DNA of 64,000 nt, taken from the NCBI GenBank assembly GCA_031550435.1, contig JAVBOO010000009.1, positions 1 through 64,000 on the forward strand, written 5' to 3'. Under the pieces are notes generated by a model. That model was not told the DNA's origin. It saw nothing but the letters and a program-made list of their open reading frames with translations, and did no database searches. The first letter of the stretch is position 1. Each line of letters opens with the position of its first letter. A program made the position numbers and the translations under genes. Below, piece by piece: positions 1 to 8,077 of the stretch. This DNA is from JAVBOO01 sp031550435. GTDB taxonomy: Bacteria; Bacillota; Clostridia; Lachnospirales; WRAX01.

Positions 1-1906
1 GTGTCGTAGCTCTTGTGGTTGTTGTGGTCGGGGTTGGGGTGGGCGGGGTTGTGGGTGTTGTGTTGGTCGGTTTGGTGTGAGTTGTGGTGGGAGGGTTGGT
101 TGGAGGTGTTGTGGGGGGTGTAGTAGGGGGTGTAGTAGGGGGTTCCGTATTGGGAATGTTGCTGTAAAGTCCCGCGTCAATTGTGAGGTTTTGCTCGTTA
201 TAACCAAGGTTGATTACTTCGGTTTTACCCGTTGTCGCATTTGCATCGGAATCCAGCGCACGGTTGTTACCAATGCCGGGAGTCACAAACTCATAATTTA
301 TCGGTGCAACAAATTTAACTTGATATTTACCTTCTTTCAGACCGCTGAATAAATAATGACCGGTCTGATCGGTTATGGTGGTTGCCAAAATTTCATTCGT
401 ATCAGCGTTGTAAAGGGTTACAGCTACCCCGGATTTGCCTGCTTCGCCGGGATCCTGTATATTGTTACCGTTTGTGTCAATCCAAACAAAATCACCGAGA
501 GATGAAACATTTTCGAGGCGCGACCAGCTTTGCTGCATAGTCAGGCTTAAAGTTGCATGAACATCATAATTCAGTGCAGTGACATCCTGTATGTTTCCTG
601 TGTTTCCCGGTAAGCCGGGCTGCTGGCTGCCGCTCGTATTCCCGTCTGTCACGGTGCCTACCCAATAGCTTACTATAAATTCATCTGCACTGAGCGTATA
701 TGTTCCGCTCGTATACGGGTCGACTTTAACACTGAAAGTATTGTTTTCGGGAGATGCTAAAAACGTAGTTGTATTGTTTACAAATGTGGCATCCCCTGTA
801 AGCTTGATATCTAAGTCTTTCCAGTTGTCGGTGGGAACCCCGTCGCTTAGTGCGCTTACGGAATAGTGAATCAGGCGGCCGTCAGCGGAAACGCCTGTTT
901 TTGTAATCGTAAATGATTTAGGCGTAGAAGAAAAACCTTCCGGTACGGATTCACCGATTTCAATCAGCTTATCATACAGATCCTTCATCCAATGCATCGG
1001 AAAATCTACATGGTAACCTGATCCGATGCCTCCGTACAGTTCTCTCGGGCGTGTAATCAAGACAGGGTCGTTTGTCATATTTATAACACCGTCACTGGAA
1101 AAATACCAAGCTACGGCTTGCACAACCATAGAGATTATGTGCATTTCCACATCCGCTCTGCGATCGAGGCCGCGCTCGGCTTCCCAAACCGCCATTTGGG
1201 CTTCGGTCTTCGGGGTATCATCGTTGTTATATTGCAAGAACGTATACCCGGGAAGAGGTGCGCTCTCTTCGCCGGGGATAGACGAGAATCTGTTGCCGGG
1301 AGGTACGATGGTATGTGTGTAATCGTTAATATTATTCGGGTTATAGTATGAATCGTAGAACACGTTCATTTCATCCGGTGCATAGTCAAAAAACGAAGTG
1401 GTTCCCATAAGATCCCTGAAATATTGGACAAAATCTCCCGGGTTCTTGCCTTCGCCGCACGGGAATTTGGAAAGGATGTAGGCGACCGGCGTGTTGAGCT
1501 CATCGGTGCGGTGGAGTGTTGTTGTAGCGTTTGCCGCATTGTTGTAACGCTCTACGCATACCGCATAGTACAAAGACTTATCGTCATTGTAGACCAGTTG
1601 AAAAGACGAATACTGGTCGTCTATGCTTGAGTAATTGATTGGCGCAAGGTCCCCGTTCGCATCCGCGACAACGCCGAAGTTTGCTCCGCCGCCAAGATAG
1701 TTTAAATAGATCCTGTTTTCCATCGAATCATGCTTATATCTCATAGTACCGACTTGACTGATTGCAGTTTCGGCTGTGACAGTATCGGGCGGATTCGGGT
1801 CGGGTTCGGCTTTCAATACAAATGGTGATGTAAAAACCAAACACACCGACATAATAGTTGCTAAGATTTTCACTAGTTTTCGCTTGTAACGCTTTTGTTC
1901 AGACAT
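1..1906 (-). CDS. Secreted thioester-domain adhesin with SdrD-B-like domain and Pro/Thr-rich stalk (3' end beyond window)
   Basis: The frame is open from the start to the left edge (635 codons), so the C terminus is missing. Residues 1-33 are a basic, hydrophobic signal peptide. The following ~220 residues carry the marks of a Gram-positive thioester (TED) domain: Cys117 in AVCVER, a middle FVQYF motif (Gln161) and Gln237 in AQMAVWE, which fits the family's Q-x-A-hydrophobic-W signature; in known TEDs a Cys-Gln side-chain bond reacts covalently with host or surface targets. Further on, GDFVWIDTNGNNIQDPGE is the classic start of an SdrD B-like/Cna-B-like domain, followed by a TTPPTTPP stalk typical of wall-anchored adhesins; a sorting signal would lie off the window. 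Start: the ATG at 1906 sits 6 nt from GGAGG; the in-frame ATG at 1909 is only 3 nt away. The thioester itself is inferred from sequence. Confidence 0.85.
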   Translation of the reverse strand, partial: MSEQKRYKRKLVKILATIMSVCLVFTSPFVLKAEPDPNPPDTVTAETAISQVGTMRYKHDSMENRIYLNYLGGGANFGVVADANGDLAPINYSSIDDQYSSFQLVYNDDKSLYYAVCVERYNNAANATTTLHRTDELNTPVAYILSKFPCGEGKNPGDFVQYFRDLMGTTSFFDYAPDEMNVFYDSYYNPNNINDYTHTIVPPGNRFSSIPGEESAPLPGYTFLQYNNDDTPKTEAQMAVWEAERGLDRRADVEMHIISMVVQAVAWYFSSDGVINMTNDPVLITRPRELYGGIGSGYHVDFPMHWMKDLYDKLIEIGESVPEGFSSTPKSFTITKTGVSADGRLIHYSVSALSDGVPTDNWKDLDIKLTGDATFVNNTTTFLASPENNTFSVKVDPYTSGTYTLSADEFIVSYWVGTVTDGNTSGSQQPGLPGNTGNIQDVTALNYDVHATLSLTMQQSWSRLENVSSLGDFVWIDTNGNNIQDPGEAGKSGVAVTLYNADTNEILATTITDQTGHYLFSGLKEGKYQVKFVAPINYEFVTPGIGNNRALDSDANATTGKTEVINLGYNEQNLTIDAGLYSNIPNTEPPTTPPTTPPTTPPTNPPTTTHTKPTNTTPTTPPTPTPTTTTTRATT

Positions 1907-1977
1907 CATAAACCTCCCTTTATTTTTTTATAAAAAATGATTAGGCTTCCCACGCATGATGTCTCAAGCGAAAACTA
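1874..1977 (-). promoter_or_regulatory. Leader inverted repeat able to sequester the adhesin start codons
   Basis: On the minus strand, the segment 1977-1956 upstream of the adhesin is the exact reverse complement of two blocks at the start of the gene: 1909-1901 (ATGATGTCT, both candidate start codons) and 1886-1874 (CAAGCGAAAACTA, codons 8-12). The two gene blocks are separated by 14 nt absent from the leader copy, so the pairing is 9 bp plus 13 bp with a one-sided 14-nt bulge. The ribosome-binding site AAGGGAGG lies in the 46-nt loop. If the leader is transcribed, this would occlude initiation. Function is inferred; the complementarity is seen directly. Confidence 0.6.
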
Positions 1978-2047
1978 CATGAAAGTTTTGCGTATGTAGG
2001 ATGGCTTGCAAAATTAGGTCTGTGGATAAGCTGTATTTTTATTAATG

Positions 2048-2078
2048 TACACTATAAATATCGGATATTTATTGTGTA
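2048..2078. promoter_or_regulatory. 31-bp near-perfect palindrome upstream of the adhesin, operator-like
   Basis: Arms ACACTATAAATATC and GATATTTATTGTGT flank one central base and differ by one position; a further T/A pair extends them. On the minus strand it contains a TATAGT that could be a -10 element for the adhesin gene, with no good -35. A dimeric repressor or activator site is the simplest reading. Together with the leader inverted repeat and a repeat remnant it accounts for most of the 471-bp gap 1907-2377. Confidence 0.4.
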
Positions 2079-2126
2079 GACTTAACAGATACATTAGCGA
2101 TATTTGTATTTTTTTACGCAGGATTG

Positions 2127-2163
2127 CTTGTCGCCTTAATAACCCTTAGGCTCGCAGATCCGG
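2127..2163 (+). repeat. Decayed fragment of the dispersed hairpin repeat family
   Basis: The stretch CTTGTCGCCTTAATAACCC followed by TTAGGCTCGCAGATCCGG aligns with the middle of the better preserved copy at 14876-15015 (CTTGTCGCCTCAAT, then TTAGGCCCGCAGAGCCG). The flanking hairpins are not recognisable, so this is an old remnant. Confidence 0.5.
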
Positions 2164-2377
2164 TTTTTCTCTCATGCAAGTTTCGGTGAGTATCAATAAC
2201 CGATATTCCTAAATTTTCCACATAATCAATATATCATATTGATAGCTGAATTGCTACTTCTTTTCAATGAATTTTATAGTCGTTTAATCCAAAAACTTTA
2301 TACACTATATCTCTTTACCGGGTGTGTTGATTATGCGTTTAAGCTTTGCATGTCTATATTATTGATGGCGTATAGGT

Positions 2378-2995
2378 TTAACCGTTCGCTAATGCATATC
2401 CGGCAACAAACTCAATTATTGACGTTATGCCCGCTTTCAGGTAATCGATGGGAACATACGGCGCGTTTTTTGAAATCGCCTGTTCGGGGAGGAACGGTAC
2501 ATGTATAAAGCCGGACAGCGTTTTATATTTTTTTTGAGCAATGTGATGAAGTGCGCTGTACATGACGCAGTTGCATATGAAAGCGCCGGCGGAAAGAGAA
2601 ACGGCGGCGGGTATTCCCATCTTTTTCAGTGCTTCAACGGTTTCGGAGCATGGCAGTGTCGAAAAATACGCCGCCGGCGAATTTTTGTCTATGGACTCGC
2701 CCGAAAACTTTATGCCTTCGTTGTCGGGTATAGCCGCGTCTTTGAGGTTTATTGCGACTCTTTCTATGCTTATGCGGTCTCTTCCGCCCGCTTGGCCAAG
2801 GCTGATAACTATGTCCGGCCTGTGTTCGTCTATCGCGGCCGCTATCATAGCGGGAGCGGCGCTGTAAGTTGTCGGGAGCCTGAGCTTTATTATATCCGCT
2901 CCGGAGATTTTTTCGGGCAGAGATTCAGCGATTAATGACGACGGATTGATTTCCTCGCCGCCGAACGCATCAAAACAGGTTAACAGTATTTTCAT
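2378..2995 (-). CDS. pcp: Pyroglutamyl-peptidase I
   Basis: Cytosolic cysteine peptidase of family C15 that removes N-terminal pyroglutamate from peptides. The 205-residue length matches the family. The expected triad is visible: Glu78 in SIERVAIN, Cys141 in SAGAFICN and His165 in GFIHVPFLP. The start ATG follows AAAGGCGG, and a good promoter lies 54 bp upstream. The gene stands alone, downstream of the ftsH terminator and in the same direction, and probably has its own transcript. Likely role is peptide salvage in an amino-acid-using bacterium (inference). Confidence 0.95.
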   Translation of the reverse strand: MKILLTCFDAFGGEEINPSSLIAESLPEKISGADIIKLRLPTTYSAAPAMIAAAIDEHRPDIVISLGQAGGRDRISIERVAINLKDAAIPDNEGIKFSGESIDKNSPAAYFSTLPCSETVEALKKMGIPAAVSLSAGAFICNCVMYSALHHIAQKKYKTLSGFIHVPFLPEQAISKNAPYVPIDYLKAGITSIIEFVAGYALANG

Positions 2996-3048
2996 TTTTT
3001 TCCGCCTTTCAGCTTAAAGCGTGTTATTACGCCGCATATTATCTTATG

Positions 3049-3077
3049 ATTATACATAATTTCGTAATTTCAGTCAA
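3049..3077 (-). promoter_or_regulatory. Sigma-A promoter of pcp
   Basis: Minus strand reads TTGACT, 17 nt, TATAAT. It begins directly beyond the ftsH terminator hairpin, giving a leader of about 50 nt before pcp. Confidence 0.75.
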
Positions 3078-3078
3078 A

Positions 3079-3112
3079 TAAAAAAACCGGCAGAGTTACG
3101 CCGGTTTTTTTC
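3079..3112 (-). terminator. Intrinsic terminator of ftsH
   Basis: Stem AAAACCGGC / GCCGGTTTT with an 8-nt loop, followed on the minus strand by a T run. The stem overlaps the last codons and the stop codon of ftsH (stop 3096-3098), so the end of the gene is part of the terminator. Confidence 0.85.
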
Positions 3113-4844
3113 CGTACACCAGTAAATCAATATCGCTTTCGCTGAGCGTTTCTTTTTCAAAGAGCGCGTCGGCTATATTTTTCAGCAGCTGCATATTGTC
3201 TGACAACATATTCTTCGTATCGGAATACAGCGCTTTTATCAGTTCCGCGCATTCATCCTGTGCGGTTTTTTCGTCTCCGCCCAAAGCAGAGTTTATAAGT
3301 CCGTATTTTTCGCTCATTCCGAACTTGCGAATAAAATCCGACGCAACCGCCGTTGCTTTTTCAATGTCGTTCGCCGCGCCTGTCGTAACGTTTTCCTCGC
3401 CGAAGACCAGTTCTTCAGCCGCTCTTCCTGCAAGGGAAATCATTATTTGAGCCTTTAATTCTTTCTTTGAATAAAACATCTTGTCCTTCGGTATGTTGAC
3501 AGAGAAACCTCCGGCGCCCTTAGTACTCGGGATAATCGTTACCTTTGCGACCGAGTTTTCGGGAGCGCAAAGTTTCGTTATCACGGCGTGTCCCGCCTCA
3601 TGTATCGCGGTAAGCGTTTTTTCATGTTCGCTGACACCGCTTCTGTCTTTTTTCTCGCTGCCTGCAATAACGGTGTAGTAAGCATCGTCAATATGTTTTG
3701 CTGTTATAAAGGGGCATTCTTCTTTAGCCGCGGAAATTGCCGCCTCGTTCAAAAGGTTTTCGAGCATGGCTCCCGAAAAATATACGGTCTGTTTTGCCAC
3801 CTCACGCAAGTTTACTCTTTCGTCGACCGGCTTCTCCTTCGCATGTAGCTCAAGTATTTTTTCTCTTCCGTTTAAATCCGGAAGGGCGATTTCTATCTGC
3901 CTGTCAAACCTGCCCGGTCTCAAAAGAGCTTCATCAAGCGTATCAAGCCTGTTCGTTGCAGCTATTACGATTGTGCCGCTGTCTGACTTAAATCCGGACA
4001 TTTCGGTTAAAAGAGCGTTGAGAGTTTGATCTCTCTCATCATTTCCCCCGGCAAGCCCCGTGCCTCTCTTTTTGCCGAGAGCGTCAATCTCGTCTATAAA
4101 AATAACAGCTTTGCCTTTTTTCGATGCCTTTTCAAACAATTCCCTGACTCTTGCAGCGCCGACCCCGACATACATCTGCACGAAGTCCGAGCCGGATACG
4201 GCGAAGAACGAAACGCCGGCTTCACCCGCAACGGCTTTTGCCATCAAAGTCTTGCCTGTTCCTGGTGCGCCGTAGAATATAACGCCTTTCGGCATTCTTG
4301 CTCCGAGCTTTGCGTATTTTTCGGGGTTTTTTATAAAATCTACTATTTCTTTCATACTCTCTTTTGCTTCTTCATTGCCCGCAACGTTGTCAAATTTGAC
4401 CGAAAGCGTGTTTTCATCGGTGATTTCAGCCGATTTTAACGCGAGCGCGCCGGCTCCGGATTGTTTTTTCATCAGCTTAACTGCTGCAAAGCCTGCGGAA
4501 GCAAAAAACAGGATGCCGACAGCGGACTGAGCGGCCGAGCTTGACGCCCGGCCCGTACTTTCTGTGACCTTTATGCCTTTTAGCAAAAGGTTCACTTTCA
4601 AGTCGTCTGTTCTCGGGTTGTCGGTTTCGTAGTTTATTTTGGAATCCGCAACCGAAAAAAGAAGTTTATCTCCTTCGGAAAGTACAACCTCGGTGACTTT
4701 TCCTTCGTCTGCCAATTTCATGAAATCTATGTATGTAACATTTTCCGTTTTGGGAACGGCTGAAAAATAAACCGCAAGTCCGACTACGGTTACCAAAGCC
4801 ACAAAGAATATTGCCGCTTTAACGTTAACTTTTGCTTTTAACAT
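3096..4844 (-). CDS. ftsH: ATP-dependent zinc metalloprotease FtsH
   Basis: Membrane-anchored AAA+ protease that extracts and degrades membrane and regulatory proteins. Visible order: N-terminal membrane segment (about 10-30), extracytoplasmic FtsH_ext domain (about 35-95), second membrane segment (about 105-125), Walker A GAPGTGKT (192-199), Walker B VIFIDEIDA, arginine-finger region LLRPGRFDRQ, and the zinc site HEAGH (His415, Glu416, His419). The pore loop reads MYVGVG where most FtsH proteins have MFVGVG. At 582 residues it is slightly short, with little C-terminal extension. The start follows AAGGGAGG. It is not next to hpt/tilS, where ftsH often sits. Confidence 0.97.
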   Translation of the reverse strand: MLKAKVNVKAAIFFVALVTVVGLAVYFSAVPKTENVTYIDFMKLADEGKVTEVVLSEGDKLLFSVADSKINYETDNPRTDDLKVNLLLKGIKVTESTGRASSSAAQSAVGILFFASAGFAAVKLMKKQSGAGALALKSAEITDENTLSVKFDNVAGNEEAKESMKEIVDFIKNPEKYAKLGARMPKGVIFYGAPGTGKTLMAKAVAGEAGVSFFAVSGSDFVQMYVGVGAARVRELFEKASKKGKAVIFIDEIDALGKKRGTGLAGGNDERDQTLNALLTEMSGFKSDSGTIVIAATNRLDTLDEALLRPGRFDRQIEIALPDLNGREKILELHAKEKPVDERVNLREVAKQTVYFSGAMLENLLNEAAISAAKEECPFITAKHIDDAYYTVIAGSEKKDRSGVSEHEKTLTAIHEAGHAVITKLCAPENSVAKVTIIPSTKGAGGFSVNIPKDKMFYSKKELKAQIMISLAGRAAEELVFGEENVTTGAANDIEKATAVASDFIRKFGMSEKYGLINSALGGDEKTAQDECAELIKALYSDTKNMLSDNMQLLKNIADALFEKETLSESDIDLLVYGKKPA

Positions 4845-4903
4845 TTTGTGTCCTCCCTTAACCGAAAATACCGATGTAGCTGTTAACGATTCCGTTACTG
4901 TTT

Positions 4904-4919
4904 GTATAATGCATTATAC
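4904..4919 (-). promoter_or_regulatory. ftsH -10 region embedded in a perfect 16-bp palindrome
   Basis: GTATAATGCATTATAC is a perfect palindrome and supplies TATAAT on the minus strand about 70 bp before the ftsH start. No good -35 is seen, which would fit an activator-dependent or repressor-bound promoter. Function inferred. Confidence 0.45.
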
Positions 4920-4972
4920 CGGCCGGAAAAGCTAAAAGCATTAGTCGGTTAGAGGCAGAGCTGTTAAAACTT

Positions 4973-5027
4973 GTTCCCGGGTTTTGCGGGAACAAAATCG
5001 CCCGGCACGCAGTATACGTGCCGGGCG
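4973..5027 (-). terminator. Intrinsic terminator of the ABC transporter gene, two hairpins
   Basis: An 11-bp GC-rich stem CGCCCGGCACG / CGTGCCGGGCG (4999-5027) is followed on the minus strand by ATTTTG, then a second stem GTTCCCG / CGGGAAC (4973-4993). Both lie between the ABC gene stop and the ftsH leader. Confidence 0.8.
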
Positions 5028-5064
5028 GACTCGGGGTGACCCCCTGCCTTGCGGTTCTCGGTTT

Positions 5065-7671
5065 CTATTCTGTCCTCAGCGCTACAACAGGGTCTTTCTT
5101 TGCGGCAACTCTAGAGGGTATAAGGCCGGCAACCACCGTGAGCAAAACGCTGATGACAATTAATGAAAACGCACCGATTACGGGAAGAGCGGCAATACCT
5201 CCGATACCCGTCAGCGCCTTTATAATCGCGTTTATCGGAATATTTAACAGCAGCGTAATCAATATTCCCAACGTTCCGGCGACAAGGCCGACTATGACGG
5301 TTTCGGCATTAAACACTCTCGAAATATCTTTCTTTGAAGCTCCGATACTCCGAAGTATGCCGATTTCCTTTGTGCGTTCCAAGACAGAGATATAAGTGAT
5401 GATTCCTATCATTATTGAAGATACGACGAGAGAAATCGCAACAAACGCAACGAGTACATATGTTATTATGTTAATAACGCCCGATACGGATTTCATCATC
5501 GTATCGACAAAGTCGGTATAGTTTATGACTTGATTTTCGTTTCCTTCGCTTAAACGCTTTTCGTTATACTCGGCTAAAAGCTTAATAATTTTTTCCTTTT
5601 GCTCAAACCCCGAAGGGAAAATGCTGACAGAGGAAGGGGAGTTTAAATCTATGACGCGAAGTTTATCCAAATTGTCGTCATACGTTGCACTTGAGGGCAT
5701 TTGGGCTTCAATAAACGCCGTTCTTTCTTGCTCGCTCATCCCCGCAAGCTGCGCTTTTTGGGTGTCAGAGAGGGATTCAAAACTAAACTCCGTTGCCGAG
5801 GTTTCGTTTGAGGCAAACTGCTTGCCCGTGAAAACGTCGATGGCCGGATTTGTGAGCTGCTCCTTGACAATCTCACTTTTGTTTATCCCGCTGATGACAT
5901 ATTCGACAAGCTCATGCGTGTAACCAACGGTCGCACTGAAAGAAGCCAACGGCGTATCCTCGGCGGGGCGGGCGATGCCGGCAATTTTTATCTCGGGAGA
6001 ATTTTTCAAGAGCACGCGCATATAATCTTCATCCGAGTGCTTATCTTCCCATTTACTGCCGTTTTTCGCATAAATGTCGGTGTTAAGTATAAACTTGAAT
6101 GTTCGTCCGGTCAGATCGCTGTATTCAAAGCTTTCGGGAATAGCTCCGGCAGCGTCGGCTATATCTTTGCCGCTAGAAGCGTTTTTCATTTTTTCGATTA
6201 GGGGTTTGGGGTCTATAAGCCCAAGAGAATACATTGAGTAATCTAGGATTTCGTTGTCCTTATTGACAAAAAGCAAGACCTCGTTGTATGCCTTCGGATA
6301 TTCGCCGGCTATTATATCGTACTGTTTGTCAAATATTTCTCTGCTTGTTCTTATTTCTCCCCAAACTCTGTCTGAGCTTCCGTCGGACATGCCGATACCG
6401 ACAGAGACCGCACCGTTTCCTGTTTGCGGCAATCCGCTGCCGCTCAGTACGTTGCTCGGATTTACTCTCATTATGCCGTTAGATGTATCGGTGCTGTATA
6501 TCTGTACGTTCAGGCCGTAGCCGTATTGTATGGCGCTTGTAAGGTCTCTGATTTCTTTGCCGGCATCGCTGTCGAGGTACAATTTAAACGACGCCAGATC
6601 ATTATACTTTACCTGGCTTGCATATGCGTCTGCAACGCTGTCGAGCACAGTATTCATATAGATCTTTCCGGATTCTCTTTTTTCGGACTTCTTGTTTGAG
6701 CCGTTCATCACAGCGCCAACCATAGCGCTCATATCAAACGTTTCTTTCGCGATATCAAGCGGATAGGTAGACATTGTGTTGCGCTCTATGCCGGCAATAT
6801 AACTTTGCATACCGCCCGAAAGTGATAATATGAGGGCGATGCCGATTATGCCGATGCTGCCGGCAAAAGCGGTCAAAAGTGTCCTCGTTTTCTTTGTCAG
6901 CAGGTTTGTAAAGCTCAATGACAGCGCCGTGAGAAAGGACATAGAGTTTTTTCTGCGCTTTTTTCTTGTAACTGCGGATTTTTCTTTTTCAGGTTCATAT
7001 TTGTCCGTGTCGTCAATTACCCTACCGTCTAAAAGTTTGATTATTCTTGTGGAATATTTTGCGGCGATATCAGGGTTATGCGTAACCATGATAACGAGTC
7101 TGTCCTTGGCGATTTGCCCAAGAAGCTCCATGATTTGCAGGCTGGTTTCAGTGTCCAGAGCGCCCGTAGGCTCGTCTGCAAGAAGTATTTCGGGGTTGTT
7201 TATCAGTGCGCGGGCTATTGCGACCCTCTGCATTTGACCGCCGGATATTTGATTTGGCTTTTTGTGCATTTGGTCGGCGAGTCCGACTTTTGTCAGCACT
7301 TCTTCGGCGCGCTTTTTTCTTTCGGTCTTGGATATGCCTGAAAGAGTCAGAGCCAGCTCTACATTCGCGATTACAGTCTGATGGGATATCAAATTATAAT
7401 TTTGAAAAACAAATCCTATAGAATTATTTCTGTATATATCCCAGTCGATGTCTTTGTATTCCTTTGTCGATACTCCGTTTATAATAAGGTCGCCTGACGT
7501 GTATCTGTCAAGTCCGCCGATGATGTTCAGCAGTGTTGTTTTGCCGCAGCCGGACGGGCCGAGTATCGAGACAAATTCGTTTTTCCTGAAATCCAAATCC
7601 ACGCCTTTTAGCGCCTCAACTTTTTGGTTCGCAACATAGTAATGCTTTACTATGTTTTTTAGACTTAACAT
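5065..7671 (-). CDS. MacB/FtsX-type ABC exporter: ATPase fused to permease
   Basis: A single 868-residue protein joins an ATPase domain (about 1-225: Walker A GPSGCGKT, signature SGGQMQ, Walker B ILLADEPTG) to a permease half with one membrane segment near residue 255-280, a large extracytoplasmic domain (about 280-720) and three C-terminal membrane segments of the FtsX type (about 725-860). This is the MacB-like mechanotransmission layout seen in clostridial exporters for peptides or envelope functions. No periplasmic adaptor or peptide gene is adjacent, so the substrate is unknown. Start chosen at the ATG 7 nt after AGGAG; an in-frame ATG six bases upstream (7677) lies too close to that site. 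A MITE sits 57 bp upstream, so this insertion may affect its promoter. Confidence 0.92.
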   Translation of the reverse strand: MLSLKNIVKHYYVANQKVEALKGVDLDFRKNEFVSILGPSGCGKTTLLNIIGGLDRYTSGDLIINGVSTKEYKDIDWDIYRNNSIGFVFQNYNLISHQTVIANVELALTLSGISKTERKKRAEEVLTKVGLADQMHKKPNQISGGQMQRVAIARALINNPEILLADEPTGALDTETSLQIMELLGQIAKDRLVIMVTHNPDIAAKYSTRIIKLLDGRVIDDTDKYEPEKEKSAVTRKKRRKNSMSFLTALSLSFTNLLTKKTRTLLTAFAGSIGIIGIALILSLSGGMQSYIAGIERNTMSTYPLDIAKETFDMSAMVGAVMNGSNKKSEKRESGKIYMNTVLDSVADAYASQVKYNDLASFKLYLDSDAGKEIRDLTSAIQYGYGLNVQIYSTDTSNGIMRVNPSNVLSGSGLPQTGNGAVSVGIGMSDGSSDRVWGEIRTSREIFDKQYDIIAGEYPKAYNEVLLFVNKDNEILDYSMYSLGLIDPKPLIEKMKNASSGKDIADAAGAIPESFEYSDLTGRTFKFILNTDIYAKNGSKWEDKHSDEDYMRVLLKNSPEIKIAGIARPAEDTPLASFSATVGYTHELVEYVISGINKSEIVKEQLTNPAIDVFTGKQFASNETSATEFSFESLSDTQKAQLAGMSEQERTAFIEAQMPSSATYDDNLDKLRVIDLNSPSSVSIFPSGFEQKEKIIKLLAEYNEKRLSEGNENQVINYTDFVDTMMKSVSGVINIITYVLVAFVAISLVVSSIMIGIITYISVLERTKEIGILRSIGASKKDISRVFNAETVIVGLVAGTLGILITLLLNIPINAIIKALTGIGGIAALPVIGAFSLIVISVLLTVVAGLIPSRVAAKKDPVVALRTE

Positions 7672-7728
7672 CTTCATTCTCCTCGCGATAAATTATGTTG
7701 TAAAGATCCATTACCATGCTGCAATATA

Positions 7729-7849
7729 AGGCATGCTGAAAAATCGCCTTGCGGCTTTCCATTGAAAATGGAAAAACACCATTTTTCAATGGCGAGCGCC
7801 GCTCGCTCACCCACTAAAGTGGGTTTCGTGCGCAATTTTCAACACTTCC
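7729..7849 (-). mobile_element. MITE-like element, full copy 1
   Basis: 121-bp non-coding element, about 90% like the copies at 60505 and 63297 but inverted. It is flanked by perfect 5-bp target duplications ATATA (7724-7728 and 7850-7854). Ends are imperfect inverted repeats (GTTGAAAATTGCG inside GGAAGT at one end; GGCATGCTGAAAAATCGCC at the other). Inside are perfect small palindromes: ACCCACT / AGTGGGT and CCATTGAAAATGG. It has no transposase, so it would need one in trans. Confidence 0.88.
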
Positions 7850-7912
7850 ATATACGTTCCTGATAAGATTTTGTCTCAGACTTTATACAACTCACGAAAA
7901 AATATACACACG

Positions 7913-8040
7913 ACGGTCAGCGGTGCAAAACTCGAATTTATGGGCGCGGCGCAGAAAAGCATCCGGCAAAGAATTTAGGCGAGCCGGGGATTTTGGCGTC
8001 TAAATTCGTTGCCGGATGGAGTTTTGTACCGAGATTGACG
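7913..8040. repeat. Large imperfect palindrome of unknown nature
   Basis: About 128 bp. Inner arms 7960-7981 and 7997-8018 (CATCCGGCAA.. / ..TTGCCGGATG, 22 nt with three mismatches) are nested within outer arms around TGCAAAACTC and GAGTTTTGTA. No other copy was found in the window. With the MITE it fills the 406-bp gap 7672-8077. It could be another miniature element or a structured transcript end for the downstream-reading genes. Confidence 0.6.
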
Positions 8041-8077
8041 GACAATAGTTGCTGTCGCGGATTATTTGGTCTGCAAG

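Noticed and set aside
77..352. Plus-strand reading frame rich in Gly/Val/Cys
   Set aside because: It is antisense to the Pro/Thr stalk of the minus-strand adhesin; repeat codons leave the opposite strand open by chance.
2200..2377. c-di-GMP riboswitch upstream of the adhesin
   Set aside because: The leader lacks the conserved GEMM core elements; only a palindrome, a repeat remnant and the anti-start segment are visible.
7616..7810. Small minus-strand frame encoding SERRSPLKNGVFPFSMESRK
   Set aside because: The same peptide appears at 63295-63513 because both lie in MITE copies; the palindromic element, not selection on protein, explains it.
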